This document shows, piece after piece, positions 28,986 to 42,400 of a DNA stretch of 64,000 nucleotides (within the stretch, counting starts at the first letter, position 1; every line of letters begins with the position of its first letter). The position numbers and the translations under genes are program-made. The stretch covers positions 828,917 to 892,916 of the forward strand of contig NZ_KL370891.1 in NCBI RefSeq assembly GCF_000702325.1, read 5' to 3'. Source of the stretch: Thiomicrorhabdus sp. Milos-T2 (GTDB lineage: Bacteria; Pseudomonadota; Gammaproteobacteria; Thiomicrospirales; Thiomicrospiraceae). The notes under the pieces are model-generated. The model made no database searches, had not been told where the DNA came from, and saw only the letters and a program-made list of their open reading frames with translations.

Positions 28986-30332
28986 ATGGGTGCGCTTAGT
29001 GATAGAAAGGGGTTGTTTGGTGTAGGAATTTTGATTTTTACCTTAATGACCTCTGTGAGTCGTGCGGATGGCTTGTTGGATTTATATCAAGTTGCTTTAG
29101 ACGCTGATCCGGAATTAAAAAAAGCAACCTTTGATCATCAAGCTACTTCTGAAGTTGTTCCTCAAGCATGGGCAGGTTACCTTCCAACCGTTTCTCTTGA
29201 TTATGATACTGTGACGACAACTCAAGACATTGTGAGTAGTGATAATACCGTGTTTCAAAAAGGAAGTACTTCATTTCCATCCAATACTTTAACCTTAACG
29301 TTGACTCAGCCAGTTTTTCGATATGCAAATTATTTAAGAATTGGACAGGCGAAAGAAGAGCTTAAACAAGCTGATGCTGAATTGATTCAGGCGCAGCAAG
29401 ATTTGATGTTGCGTGTTTCAGAAGCTTATTTTAATGCGTTGATGGCTGAGGATACTTTGACTTTTTTAGAGGCTGAAAAAACAACAGCAGCCAAGCAGTT
29501 AGACTTAGCCATTGGTCGTGAAGAAAGTTCATTGGGACGTGCTGTTGATCGCTATGATGCCGAAGCACGTTTGGCAACAGTTGAAGCTGATTATGCAGAA
29601 GCCGAACTAGACCTAAAGAATGCTTATGATGTGCTTTATGAAGTGACTGGTAAAGAGCCTAAAGAATTAGCTCGTTTGGTTGATGAAATTAAATTAGAGT
29701 CACCAACACCGGGTAATGATCAATTTTGGATTGATTCGGCAATGAATAAAAATCCTGCGGTGGTCGTTCAGCGTCATTCAGTTGAAGTCTCTAGAATGGA
29801 AATTGATCGGCAGAATGCTGGGCATTACCCTACGGTCGATTTAATTTATAGAGTGACTAAACAGGAGACTCAAGGGACTCTGTTTGGTGGTGGTAGTGAT
29901 GTTCAAACACAAGAGGGTATGTTGCGTTTGAATGTACCTATTTATGCGGGTGGTTCGGTCAGCTCAAAAAAACGTGAAGCGGTTGCAAAAAGCTCAAGTT
30001 CTAAGTCTGAATTAACAAGATTACTTCGTGTATCGCGAAGTGATTCAAGAAAGGCTTTTTGGGGAGTTGTAAATTCAGTAACACGAGTAAAAGCGTTAGA
30101 AAAAGCGGTTGTTTCTCAGGCCGCAACACTCGATTTGCGTCAAGCCGCATACGAATCTGGTATAGAAACAACGATGAATGTACTTGATGCTGAGCGTGAC
30201 TATTATTCGGCTAAGAGAGATTTGTCACAGGCAAAATATGATTATCTTTTAAATGGTTTACGTTTAAAGGCATTAGTAGGTATTTTGACTCAAGAAGATA
30301 TTATTACGGTCAACAGCTGGCTAACGAATTAA
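28986..30332 (+). CDS. TolC-family outer-membrane efflux/secretion channel
   Basis: 448 residues. N-terminal signal sequence (hydrophobic about 9-25, cleavage near SRA-DG), then the TolC repeat pattern: DLYQVALDADPELKKA, long coiled helices rich in Ala/Glu/Gln (SEAYFNALMAEDTLTFLEAE; AAYESGIETTMNVLDAERDYYSAKRDLSQAKYDYL). Forms the trimeric outer-membrane duct of type I secretion or efflux systems. ATG 28986 has AAGGGGAG five bases ahead. Lies 88 bp before the giant protein gene, as tolC partners do in type I loci. Confidence 0.93.
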   Translation: MGALSDRKGLFGVGILIFTLMTSVSRADGLLDLYQVALDADPELKKATFDHQATSEVVPQAWAGYLPTVSLDYDTVTTTQDIVSSDNTVFQKGSTSFPSNTLTLTLTQPVFRYANYLRIGQAKEELKQADAELIQAQQDLMLRVSEAYFNALMAEDTLTFLEAEKTTAAKQLDLAIGREESSLGRAVDRYDAEARLATVEADYAEAELDLKNAYDVLYEVTGKEPKELARLVDEIKLESPTPGNDQFWIDSAMNKNPAVVVQRHSVEVSRMEIDRQNAGHYPTVDLIYRVTKQETQGTLFGGGSDVQTQEGMLRLNVPIYAGGSVSSKKREAVAKSSSSKSELTRLLRVSRSDSRKAFWGVVNSVTRVKALEKAVVSQAATLDLRQAAYESGIETTMNVLDAERDYYSAKRDLSQAKYDYLLNGLRLKALVGILTQEDIITVNSWLTN

Positions 30333-30358
30333 GTTTTCCTTTTTAGTCAAAAAGAATG

Positions 30359-30374
30359 TGGAAAAGTCATTGCA
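30359..30374 (+). promoter_or_regulatory. Possible sigma-54 promoter before the giant gene
   Basis: TGGAAAAGTCATTGCA has GG and GC with ten bases between, 47 bp upstream of the ATG. The C after GG is missing, so this is a weak match. Confidence 0.3.
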
Positions 30375-30420
30375 GGATGCATTGATTTGATATTTTTACT
30401 GATGGTGCGGGGGCGTCACA

Positions 30421-33400
30421 ATGAGTATTAAAAGAAAAAATAAGGATATAAAAACAGCATCAGAACGGAAGCCAAAACTTCAGTTTGAAGCTTTAGAAGC
30501 CAGGATTTTACTGTCTGCTGATTTAGGTGTTTCTGCAGCGGATTTAGAAGGTCCTTCAAGTCCGATTGAAAATGAAGTTATGACTTCTGAAATTCATTTG
30601 GACGGTTTTGATAGTTCTGAATTTGAGCCGAATACGATTGCCGTTGAAGACAGTCTTACTCGCCTAGCTGAAACCATTGTTTCTGAAACCTCGAATGCCC
30701 CAGAAGATTATGTTGATGCCCAGGTTTTAAATGAAACTGATGAAGAAGCTGATAGTGTTGTAATGACCCCCGATGCAATCTATCTAGCTGAAAAAATGAT
30801 GGCTTCTGAAATTGTCATTGTTGATGCCGCAATTCCTGATTTACCATCTGTTGTAAATGAACTTTTTAATGCGGATTCTTCGGAAGAAGTGCTTAATCAA
30901 GAGGACGTTACTCTTACGCCTCCAGAACTACCTGTAACTGCGGTTGCTGAATCTAGCGAAGCCCCACAACTAAATAATTCTTTTGATTTGATTGGTGCAA
31001 ATTTTGATCGTCAGTTAGAAATTAATGCGGATCGTGAGATTAAAGTATTTGTATTAGATAGTAGCAAAGATGGTCTTGAACAAATTAGCTCTATTCTCGA
31101 TTACTTTCAAGGTGTTGCAGCCGTACATTTGTTAAGTCACGGTTCTGCAGGAGCGCTATTTTTAGGTAATACAAAAGTTAATGCACAGCAGTTAAGACAA
31201 AACGCTGAAAAATTGAAACTTTGGGGTAATTCCTTAACTAAAGATGCGGATTTATTACTCTATGGATGTGATGTTGCCAATGGAGAATTGGGTCTTGAAT
31301 TTGTGGAACAGCTAGCTGTTGCAACAGGTGCGGATATAGCTGCATCTGATGATGCAACAGGTAACCTTGAAAATGCCGATTGGAAGCTAGAAAAAAATAT
31401 TGGTGAAATTGAAACAACCAGTTTTGTAAGTCGTGCATTGAACGGTATTTTAGCAACGACTCCAACGGATGGTAATGACACGTTAGCGGTAACATCCGGC
31501 ACCATTGCCGGTTTAAAAGGTAATGACTCTTATACTTTTTCATCAATGCCTTCAAGCACTGTTACTCTTAAAGAGTTGAATAACGAAGGTACTGATACTC
31601 TTAACCTCTCCAATGTTACTAATGACCTTAAAATTGTTATTAAAAAAGATAACCAGGTAAAAGTTTATGTTGGTACAACCTTAAAAATCACAGCAACCTA
31701 TATTGAAAATATTATTGGGGGTAAGGGTAATGATGCGTTTGTAGTAGAAAAAGGAGCGAGTTTAAAAGGATATATTGATGGTGGTCTTGGCTCAAACTCT
31801 CTTACTTACACAGACCCTAACCCAGGTTTATTTTCTAATACAACTTATACCGGTTCTGTTATTACGGATTTTGGCAATAACGCTGACCAAGATGGTAAGT
31901 CCACAGCGATTGACGGTTTTGCAGCCAATGGTATTAAAAATATTGATTCAGTTACCGGCGGAAAAGGCAATGATTTCATAAAAGGTGGGACAGGTATTGA
32001 TGATTTGTCTGGTGGTAAGGGTGATGATGCTATTACGGGTAATGCTGGTATTGACAACATTCAAGGTGATGCGGGTAATGACTGGTTAGATGGGGGAATT
32101 GGTACCGATACAGTTCAAGGTGGCGCTGGAGAAGATACATTAATCGCAAGTGTTGGTGGAGATACGCTCTCTGGTGGTGCTGGTAATGATACATATCAGT
32201 TTAGTGATAGTTTTGATTGGAATGCAACAAAAGTCACAGAACTCGCAAACCAAGGTGCGGATATTCTTGATTTTGGTTTAGTAACGGCGGATTTAACCTT
32301 TACAGTTAATGACCTCTCAACGACAGGAGCCACTATATCTGCTACGGGCAAAACCATTACAGCGGCGAAGCAAATTGAAAAAATTGTAGCCGGTAGCGCT
32401 ATTAACACATTTAATTTTCAGAGTAATTGGTCTGAATTATTGCTAATAGAATCAACAACCGCTGCAACGATTAATATTGATTTTAGTGCAGTAACGGAAG
32501 ATTTGTATTTCACAATTAGAGCAGATGGTTCAGTTAAAGTCACTGACAGCACAAGCCGTAATTCAGGGCATAGTGTGATTGTTGATAATGTTGATAAAAT
32601 TATTGGTGGGCAAGGTACGAATACATTCACCCTTGAACAAGGCACAAGTTATGTAGGTATTCTTACTGGAGGCGCTTCAACCAATATTCTTGATTACAGT
32701 CAGTTTGGTGTGGCAATAGACTTAATTGCATCGACAACTGTTTTACCTGGTTTTACTGCTGCAACGACGTTAACGGGTACTTTTGATATTGTTGGTAGTG
32801 ACCGTAAAGATATTTTAGTGGCTGATGCCAGCGGCCAAAAACTCTCAGGAGCTAAAGGCGATGATTTTCTTATAGGTGCAGCTGGGAATGACGAGCTTTT
32901 AGGTAATAAAGGTGACGATGTTTTTCATGGTGGGGCAGGAAACGATAGTTTTGTTGGCGGTACCGGTGATGATACCTATTATTTTAGCAATAATTGGGGA
33001 CAAGATACCGGCATTACGGAATTAGCAAGAGAAGGTTTCGATACAATCAGTTTTGCTGGTATGGATCAGATAACGCCTTCACCCCTATCAACTATTAACG
33101 CCTTTTCAGGAGTCACTCAAGACCTGAATTTTGTATTTGATACAGGTGCTCTAGATATTTCCCAGGGATCGAACTCTTTAAATGTTACTAATACTAGCTT
33201 GCCTTATATTGAAAATTTGTTGGGTGGTTCGGGCAGCAACACTTATGAGTTTAAAAACAATTGGTGGCAAGCAACAGGCAGTGTTGCTGATGATATTAAC
33301 CTTGATGACACCGCTTCCACAAATGGAACGCTAGATTTTTCAGACGTGACTTCAGATTTAAAATTTTTAGTAACCGATGATAATGGCGTAACGGTTGTTA

Positions 33401-36400
33401 CCGTATCAACAATCGTTGCAGGAAAAGAATACAAAGTAAGTGCTCGCGGTATTGAAAACCTGATTGGTGGTAAAGGTGATAACCAATACTTATTTGAAGG
33501 TAATGCCAGTCTTTCAGGTTCTTTAACGGGCTATTCAGGTACTGGTGCTAATGCAGGTACGGCAACACTGAATTTTTCAGACTTTGATGATGGCTCAAGT
33601 CATGGCGTTAAGGTAGATTTAAGTACCGGTGTGGCCAAAATCATTATTAACCCTGCTGATGCAACACAAGATATCTCATTTATTGGTAGTTTTAGTAATG
33701 TTAATGATTTAGTGGGTTCTGATTATGCTGATGAGCTGACTGGTGATAACAAAGACAACAACCTTAAAGGTGGTGATGGCGCCGATACATTAATTGGTGG
33801 TTCAGGTGTTGATACCTTAACGGGTGGTAAAGGCAGTGATGATTTACAAGGTGGTGTGGGTAATGATGTTTATGTTATTGAAAAACAATGGTCAAAATTA
33901 GATATTGCACTACCTCCAACACAAGCTGATAGTATTACAGATGCAAGTGGTGCAAACACTTTAGATTTAACTGCAATTAGTAAAGATCTTAAAGTGACTT
34001 TTAAAGATGATGCTACATCAGGAACTAATGTCACGGTTTCAGCTGTTGTAGGCTCTTTGGCTGGTGTCGATGCAAAAAATAAAGTCTCCATTAATCAAGC
34101 TGGTAGCGATTGGATAATTAATACCGGTTCAGGAGATGATACTTTTATTGTCACCGATGGAGCTGATTTTGCCGGAAGTTTTGATGCTGGTGATGGCATT
34201 AATACTTTAGATTATTTTAATGGTACGGATTCACTTCATACAGACAGCTATAATCAAGCAGTAACGGTTAATTTAGAAACAGGTAGGGCAACTGGTTTTA
34301 AAGCTGCAGATGATAGCGTCGTTGGTATTAGAGATGTTTATGGTTCAGGGTTTGGTGGAGCAGACAATCTAACCGGTGATAACCAAGATAATACGTTCTA
34401 TGTTGGTGAGTGGGGTGAGGCTGATGGCAATGCTAACAGAAGCCATACCATTGTTGGTGGGGGCGGTGAAAATACCGTAAGCTTTACAACCTTTACAGCA
34501 AGTGATTTCGCCTTTGTTGCAGATCTTTCTGCTGATCTGGTTACTCATGAAAAAGCCGATGGAACGGTACAAAATGTGGCAACCATACAAGACATCGCTA
34601 ATTTGATTGGTGGTGCAGGTAGTGACACATTAATTGGTGATGCCTTAGCAAATATTTTAAACGGTGGTGCTGGCGATGATACGCTTCAAGGTGGTGATGG
34701 CAATGATACCTATCAGTTTGATTCTAGTTTTGGGCTAGACAGTATTGTAGAGAGTTTAGCTGAAGGTAAAGATGTTCTTGACTTTACAGGTGTAAGTGAA
34801 GCATTAACCTTCAAAAAAGGCGATACATCGTCGCTAACAGAAATTGATTTGGCAACCGCGCTTGCACAAAATGTCACGGTTACGGACGGGACTAATACCT
34901 TAACAGCAGACTTTAATGTTGAACGCTTTGAGGGTGTAAAAGATACTGATACCATTGAACAAGTCAATGTCACCGTAGAAGTTGCTGTTCAGGATGAAAT
35001 GATTTCTGGATTAGAGACCTTTAAAGATTTCATTGATCTTTTGCCTGACCATGGTGATTTTGATGGATTATTAAACCTAAGTGTGCCATTAATTGGTCAA
35101 AACCTGGGTGACTTAATTGATGATGGTGGTGTCACTGCAACTGAGTTTAAAGATAAAGTTGCAGCTGAGTTAGAAATTAGAATTGATGCATTAAAAACCC
35201 TTTTCTGGGGCGAAACAACAGAGCCTGCTCAAGGCGCCAAAACTGATTCAAATACGGATGCTATTCTTGCGCTTGTTGATGGTAATGGATTACCTCTTTT
35301 TACGATTGCTGAAAACACGCGTTTACTTGAGTTTGGTACAAGTATTGAATTGTTTAATCAAACAACCAATCAAGCGCTTGATTTGGGCGCAACTTTAAGT
35401 GAAATACCGGCCGTTGATGTTGATCTTAACCTGAGTGTTAATGGGCAAATGATGCTTGATTTCAACTTTGGTGTATTGCCACAAGACGCTAGCCAGCCAA
35501 CACAAAATCTTGAGTTTAATTTAGCGGATCCAAGCGTTAATTTTAATATCACTGTATTCGATAATGATGTAAATACCACATTAGATCTTGGACTTATTCA
35601 AGCCGGGGTTGATAGCGGTGAACTAGCACTAAACTTAGCATTAGGGTTAGGTGCGGTTACTGACTTAAATCAAACGACACTTCAAAATGTGGTGGATGGA
35701 AATACTGCCATAACAGGTGTGTTCAGTTTACAAGCAGATAAGAGCACGGCGATTACTGCTGAACTTCCGGTTAACGTTAATGCGTCAGGTTTAGGGATTG
35801 ATTTGCCTAACTTACCTGTTATTAGTCTATCCACACCTGAATTACCTGAGTTTCCAGATCTATCGGCTTTATCTTCTTGGTTAACAGATATTGACTGGAG
35901 TTTACCTGATCTGAGTGAAATTTTTGATTTGGGTAATATCAGTATTGATCAATTATTCCAAATGTTAACGTCAGGGCTCCAATATTTACTGGATAACTTT
36001 GAATTTAATCTAAATATACCAGGCCTGGGTTTAGACATTGATTCTCTATTCTCAAAACTAGGTGAGTTGATTCCAAACTTCAATGGTTTTGATACAGGCA
36101 TTGAACAATTTTTACAAGATTTGATAAATGCCCTTGACCCAACCGCATTTACAGGCGGATTAGATTCTCTTGAAGTTTGGTTGAATGATTTGATTTCAGG
36201 TCTATTCCCTAGTATATGGCCTGATATTTCTTTACCGAAATTCGATTTAGGGTGGAATGGTATTGACCTTGGTTTAGATTTTAATTTTGACGTAGGTATC
36301 AATGATCTTCTAGCTTCATTTAGCCTTCCTGAACTTGCGCTTGCTTTTGATATGGACTTGTCAGATTTAGCCAGCTATTTTGATTTACCAACAAACTTTT

Positions 36401-39400
36401 TGCCAGGTGATTTAGCAATTGAATTTAATGCAGGAGCAGAATTAGCGGTTGATGCTGGCTTTGACATGGATTTGGAATTGGAGTTTGCAGCGCAAGAATT
36501 TACCCAAGCCGTAATTGCAAATATGGGATTGTCTGGTCTTGATTTTATGCATTATGCGTTTGTTGGAGATGATAGTCAGGTAAGTGTCGATGCGTCTGCG
36601 AGTGCATCTGATATTGATATTGAAGCAATTTTAACGATTGATGATACTTTGCCTGATATCGGTTTTTGGGTAGAAGATGGTGTAGCCGTCATTTCAGCGG
36701 GAGCAGGTCTTACATTAGCGCAGACGAGTAGTGGACGTTATCAATTAAGTCAGTTTGCAACCCCGGCAGCAAACCTGTTTGTAATTGAAGCAGGAGGTGA
36801 GGCTACGGTTGACTTACCTATGTATTTAGGTACAGGTAGTTTGCCAATTGGTGGTACGACACTTGATTTAAATAGCGATGGTATTGCAGACAATACATTA
36901 CATGCAGGTTTTGATTTTGGTACGGGTGGTATTTCTTCTCCAGAAGTCATTGCACCTAATTTTAGTAGTTTTAATCTCATTGCATTTTTGAATGATCCAA
37001 CTACAGTCCTCACAGGTTTAGAGGGAATGTTTAGTAATATTAAGTCTTTAATGACAGATCAGTTAGGCCAACTTGGTCTACCTCTGGTTGGCGATGTTAT
37101 GAAAAATGCGGGTGCATTTGTTGATGAATTGCGCGATAACTTACTTGGTGTTAAGAATAGTGGCATCTATGAAACTGGCAAACTAGGAGCTGAACTCACA
37201 GAGGCAGCGGCAAATGGTGATGATGTTATTAGCTTAATTCGTGATGCTTTATTTAATGAATTAGGTGATTACCTACAAGTCGTTGTATCAGATAGTGATG
37301 GAAATCCTGCTTTTAGTGATGCAGGAACACCGTTATATCGTGAAGTTGAAACTTCTGATGATATTGGTTTAGTTTTAACAGCTGATGGCGCTTTAACTTT
37401 CAATGTATTGTTAGCAGGTAGTGTGTTTGAAGGGCTTGATGATTATGTTGAACGTACTGCAGATTTAGATGGAGACGGTGAGCTAGAAGTGATTAAACGC
37501 TTCTTAGAAGTGCCAATTGACTTTGATTTAACAGCACCAGGATTAGGTTTAAAAACAGGGCCTGATGACACGATTGAAGTGAGTTTAGATTATTTCTTTG
37601 GTCTTGGCTTTGGTTTTGATATGGACGGCTTCTTCCTTGATACTGCAGGCGTTACCCAAGAAGGTGATGAACTTGGATTAATTCTAGAAGCTTCATTGAG
37701 TAGTGGTGCATCTCTTACAGGGGTGTTGGGCTTTTTGCAAATGAGCTTAACAGAGGTTGCTGACGATGATGGTAGTAGTGGGTTACGAGGTAAAATTGCT
37801 GTTGATCTTAAAGATGGTGATAATGATGATAAATGGCGCATTGGTGAAGCATTAGGTCTTGCAGCTGGTATATCTGCCTATGCTAATGTGGATATTTTTG
37901 CAGAAGTGGATATGGACTTTGCAGGCAAGGATATTTCATTGCCAGGCATGAATACGACCATTCATTATGATCAAGAATTAGCCAATGTTACCTGGGAGTC
38001 CGGGGCAACATTTGCAGCTAATTTCTTTGAAGCACCGGAAGTTGTTTTAGAAGATGTTACGTTAAATGTTGGTGATTTGTTTAGCGGTTTTATTGGACCT
38101 GTTGCGTTAGAACTAGATCCATTCTTGGGTAAGGAATCTGAAGTTCGCCGTGTTATTGATATTTTAACCACGCCGATTGATTTAGGTATTACTGAACTCA
38201 AACTGCTTGATATTGTTGTGCTTTCAATGAATCTAAAAAGCCCAGGAACTGGGGATGCGTTGAAGAAAGTTGTTGAGGCTCTTCAAGGTGTGTCTAATTT
38301 TATTTCTCTTGCAAGTAATGCTGCTAAGAGTAATACGCCGATTGAAGTAAATTTTGGGACGTTTGATTTAAAGGGTGGTTTAGTTACTTCTGATAGCAAC
38401 ACGATTACACAAAATAGCTATGAGAAGAAAGAGGGAACTGGTGAAAATTCTAAAGACAAAGTAGCAAATAGTAACGCAACAGAAAGTCAGAAAACTCTTA
38501 CCACTCAGTTAACAGCAACTGGAGGAGATATCCTATTCCCAATTCTTTATGATCCAATGACAGCTGTTGGTTTGTTATTAGGTAAAGACGTTGACTTATT
38601 TATTTACGACACACCTGATTTACAATTTAATGTTGAGTATGAGCAATCGTTCCCTGTATTTACTGGTTTGAATGCGGTTTTAAAAGGAAGTTTAGAGGCT
38701 TATACGGATTTCTTCTTTGGTTTTGATACAACAGGTATTCGAAGTTGGTTTGATTCTTTTGAAAGCAATGATTACGACTTTTTGGATTCAGCAGGTGATT
38801 TAGATGATATTTTTGATGGTTTCTTTATAGCGGATGTGGATGTTGATGCTAACGGTGTCTTAGGAACTGAAGATGTTTCAGAAGTTGTTTTAAAAGTTCA
38901 AATTGCTGCTGGTGCCGCATTGGGTATAGGTGGTCTTGTTGAGGCTGGTGTTTTGGGGGGTATTGAATCTATTATTGGGTTAAATCTACATGATAAACCA
39001 GCTCCTGGAACAGGTGGAAATACAGGTATACCTGCCGTTTACGACGGAAAAATTCGTTTTGATGAAATTTCCCAAATTATTCAACACAATCCACTCTGTC
39101 TATTTGACATGGAGGGTGTTATTAATGCCTTCCTAGAAGCCTATCTTTGGGTAGGGGTGAAAGTATTTGGTTCTAAAATTACCTTATTCTCAGCTTCAGA
39201 GCGTTTTGTAGAATATGAAATTGCTTCGTTTGAATATGTTTGTCCTGATCCCAACCCAACAGTTGCAACGCTTGATAATGGCGTTTTAACTCTAGCTTAT
39301 CGCGATGATAACGGAAATGCAGCAGATTTTGAAAAATATAAAGTATACCTAGATACCGTTGAATACTTTGATAATGCTGGCAAAAAGACTGGTGAAGAAG

Positions 39401-42400
39401 AACGTATTTTTGTTACAGGTAACGGCCATACTCAAACATGGGCAAAAGGAGATGTTAGTAAAATTGTTTCAGAAGGTACTTCTGGAAATGATGTCTTTGA
39501 AGTTGATACTGAGGTGAATGTTGATTTTGATATCGGTGGTGGAGCAGGTAATGACATTATTATGTTTAACGGTAACCAAAATAGTGACCGAAACCGCATA
39601 ATTCGGGGTGGTGAAGGTAACGATACTATTGTTGGTAGTGCTATTTCAGATAGGATTTATGGAGATGCTGGTAACGACAATATTAAATCAGGTGACGGCG
39701 TAGATATTATTTATGGTGGAACAGGTGATGACTTTATTTGGGTTGAAGGTACTGAAGTAGCTACTTCTGGTTTGGCAAATGGGTTTGCAAACTATGTTGA
39801 TGCAGGAGCTGGTAATGATCAAATCTTAGGTGGAGATGGTGCTGATAAAATTTTAGGTGGCACTGGGGATGATACGGTTGATTCAGGCGCTGGAAATGAT
39901 TATATCGACGGTGGTGATGGAGCCGATTATATTGATGCTGGGGAAGGCGCCGATGTGATTTTGGGTGGCGCTGGTGATGACGGGCTAAACTGGGAAACAG
40001 GCGACGGTGCGGATAACTTTACTGGTGGTAAAGGTTCAGATGAAATCTTTATGGCTGGTTACCAAATTAATCCTGATGAGTTTTATAAAGAGGATAGTAG
40101 TAACTATATAGTCGATGACGGTGCAACGGATACCATTGTCGTATCAGATAGTAATGGTAATACGAATGTGAGTTGGCAGCATGGTTCTGGTCCTACGGTA
40201 ACCTTAACCAGCTCCGGTGTTGAATTGTTGAGTATGGATAGCGGTGACGGTGCAGATGATATTTCCATAGGAAATTTGAAAGATACGGATACAGCTAATG
40301 TTAGTCTGAGTACAGGTACTGTTCGTTCGCTTAAAACGGTAGAGCGATCTGTTCAGGAACGTGATGAGGATGGTAATTTAGTTAAATCCTCTCAAAAACT
40401 TGATTTTAAAATCCTTGATTCTCAAGACGATGGTGATATTGATAATGTTACTGTTGAGGGCACCCAGGGTATTGATGATTATCTAATCAGTACTGTTGAA
40501 TCTACGGGTATTGATGGTAATACGCAAACTTCTTTGAGATATGAGCAATTAGATGGTGGTAAAGATGAAGCACAAAAGCCAACAAGTCATGTAATTGTTG
40601 ATGTTTATAATCTTGGTACTTCAGATAAAACTCTCTTAGAAACCCTTGCAGGTAACGATTCGATTGATGCTCAAGGAGTGACTAATGCTTTGGTTGCTGA
40701 GCTGTTTATGGATGGTGGTGCGGATGACGATACCATTATCGGTACGAGTTTAGCATCCACTTCAGATGTCATTATTGGTGGTTCAGGTTCTGACCGAATG
40801 ACTGGAGCCGTAGGGGTAGATAAATTCTTTGAGCAAAGTGTCATTGGTGATAGCAATATTGCAGGTGATGTAGATGTGTTGGTAGAAAAACGAGATGCAG
40901 ACTTTACTTTAAAAAATCAACAGCTTGTGATTGATGATTCAAACTTGTCTGGCCAGAATGGGAATGAGACCGAAAACTTTGCACAAATATTTGAAAATGC
41001 AGAGTTAACAGGCCTGGATAGTGCCAATAAATTTGAAATAACCGACTGGTCTGGCGGCGGTATTTTAGATGGCGGTAAAGGTGGTGATAGTTATACCTTA
41101 GAACTTGCACAACTTGCTGAAGGGCGTCAATTTTTAAATATTGACGATACTGGTGCAAGTGGAATTGACTCATTGATTTATAAGGGCAGTACTGGTGATG
41201 ATACTATCCAAATGGATACTGTTTATAAAAAAGAACAAGACGTTGAGAATAAATTTACCGACAGTCGTTGGACTGACTATGGTGAACATGGTGATGGTTT
41301 ATTGATTGCACACTTTGATTCAACGGATAACTTCACTGAGGTTAACCTTGATGATGAAGATGCTCTGATGAATGTTAAAGAATCCGGCCTTTCTGAAGGT
41401 GCAGATTACCAGGTCATTAACTATAACTCTGTCGAAGAGGTCACCGTATTTGGTGGAGAAGGTAATGATAAATTCATTTCGGATGGTACCGCTAGTCAGG
41501 TCGATGTCTATGGTGATGCGGGTGATGATCAATTCTATATAGGCTCTGTGCTTAAAACAGACACTGTGCTGGTAGAAGGTCAAGAGGTTACCATTGTTGA
41601 AGAGATTACTGACGGTGTAAACTTTAATGGTTCGGCCTTCTTTGGTGGTGAAGATGATGATTACTTTGAAGTAAATCATAATGCTGCAGATATTGGTCTT
41701 TATGGCGACAACGGTGACGATACCTTCTTTATTAAAGCGCTATTAACACTTGATGACGATGGTGAACTATTAGACATTGATAGCGGTGTTGCAAATGTAT
41801 CTGGTGTTTCTGTAAATCAAAATCCAAATGATACTCGTGAAGTGGATGTTGATACGCTAGTTTATGTAGAGAATGCCAACGTTACTATTGATGGTGGCGC
41901 AGGATTTGATTCAGTAGCTATTGTTGGAACGGTATTGAGTGATACCTTCTATGTGTTTGTAGAACGAGATGAAACCACGGGTGAAACGATTCAACGTATC
42001 TATGGCGCAGGCATTAAACTTCAGAAACTACTGAATATTGAACGTCTTCAATTATTAACTGGGGGCGGAGATGATACCGTTTTCCTATACGGTGTGGATA
42101 TGGGGCTGATTGGCGATATGGTCGTCAAAACCGGTTCAGGTAGTGATACCGTTCATGTTGGTGGCCCAGAACAAATAATCAACCTAAATTTCCCTAAAAA
42201 TAGCGATTTGTTCTATTCACAAGTAGAAGGGTTTAAAGTTGATCAAGATGCGGAGGGTAACTACCTTTATGCAGGTATGGTTGCAGGTTTGCCATTCTAT
42301 CGTATTGATGAAGTTGACCGTGTTGTGCCTTTTGAGGTACAAAACCCAGCGCGTACCTTGCAGATTACCATGCCAGAATCCTACGATATTAATGCTTTCA

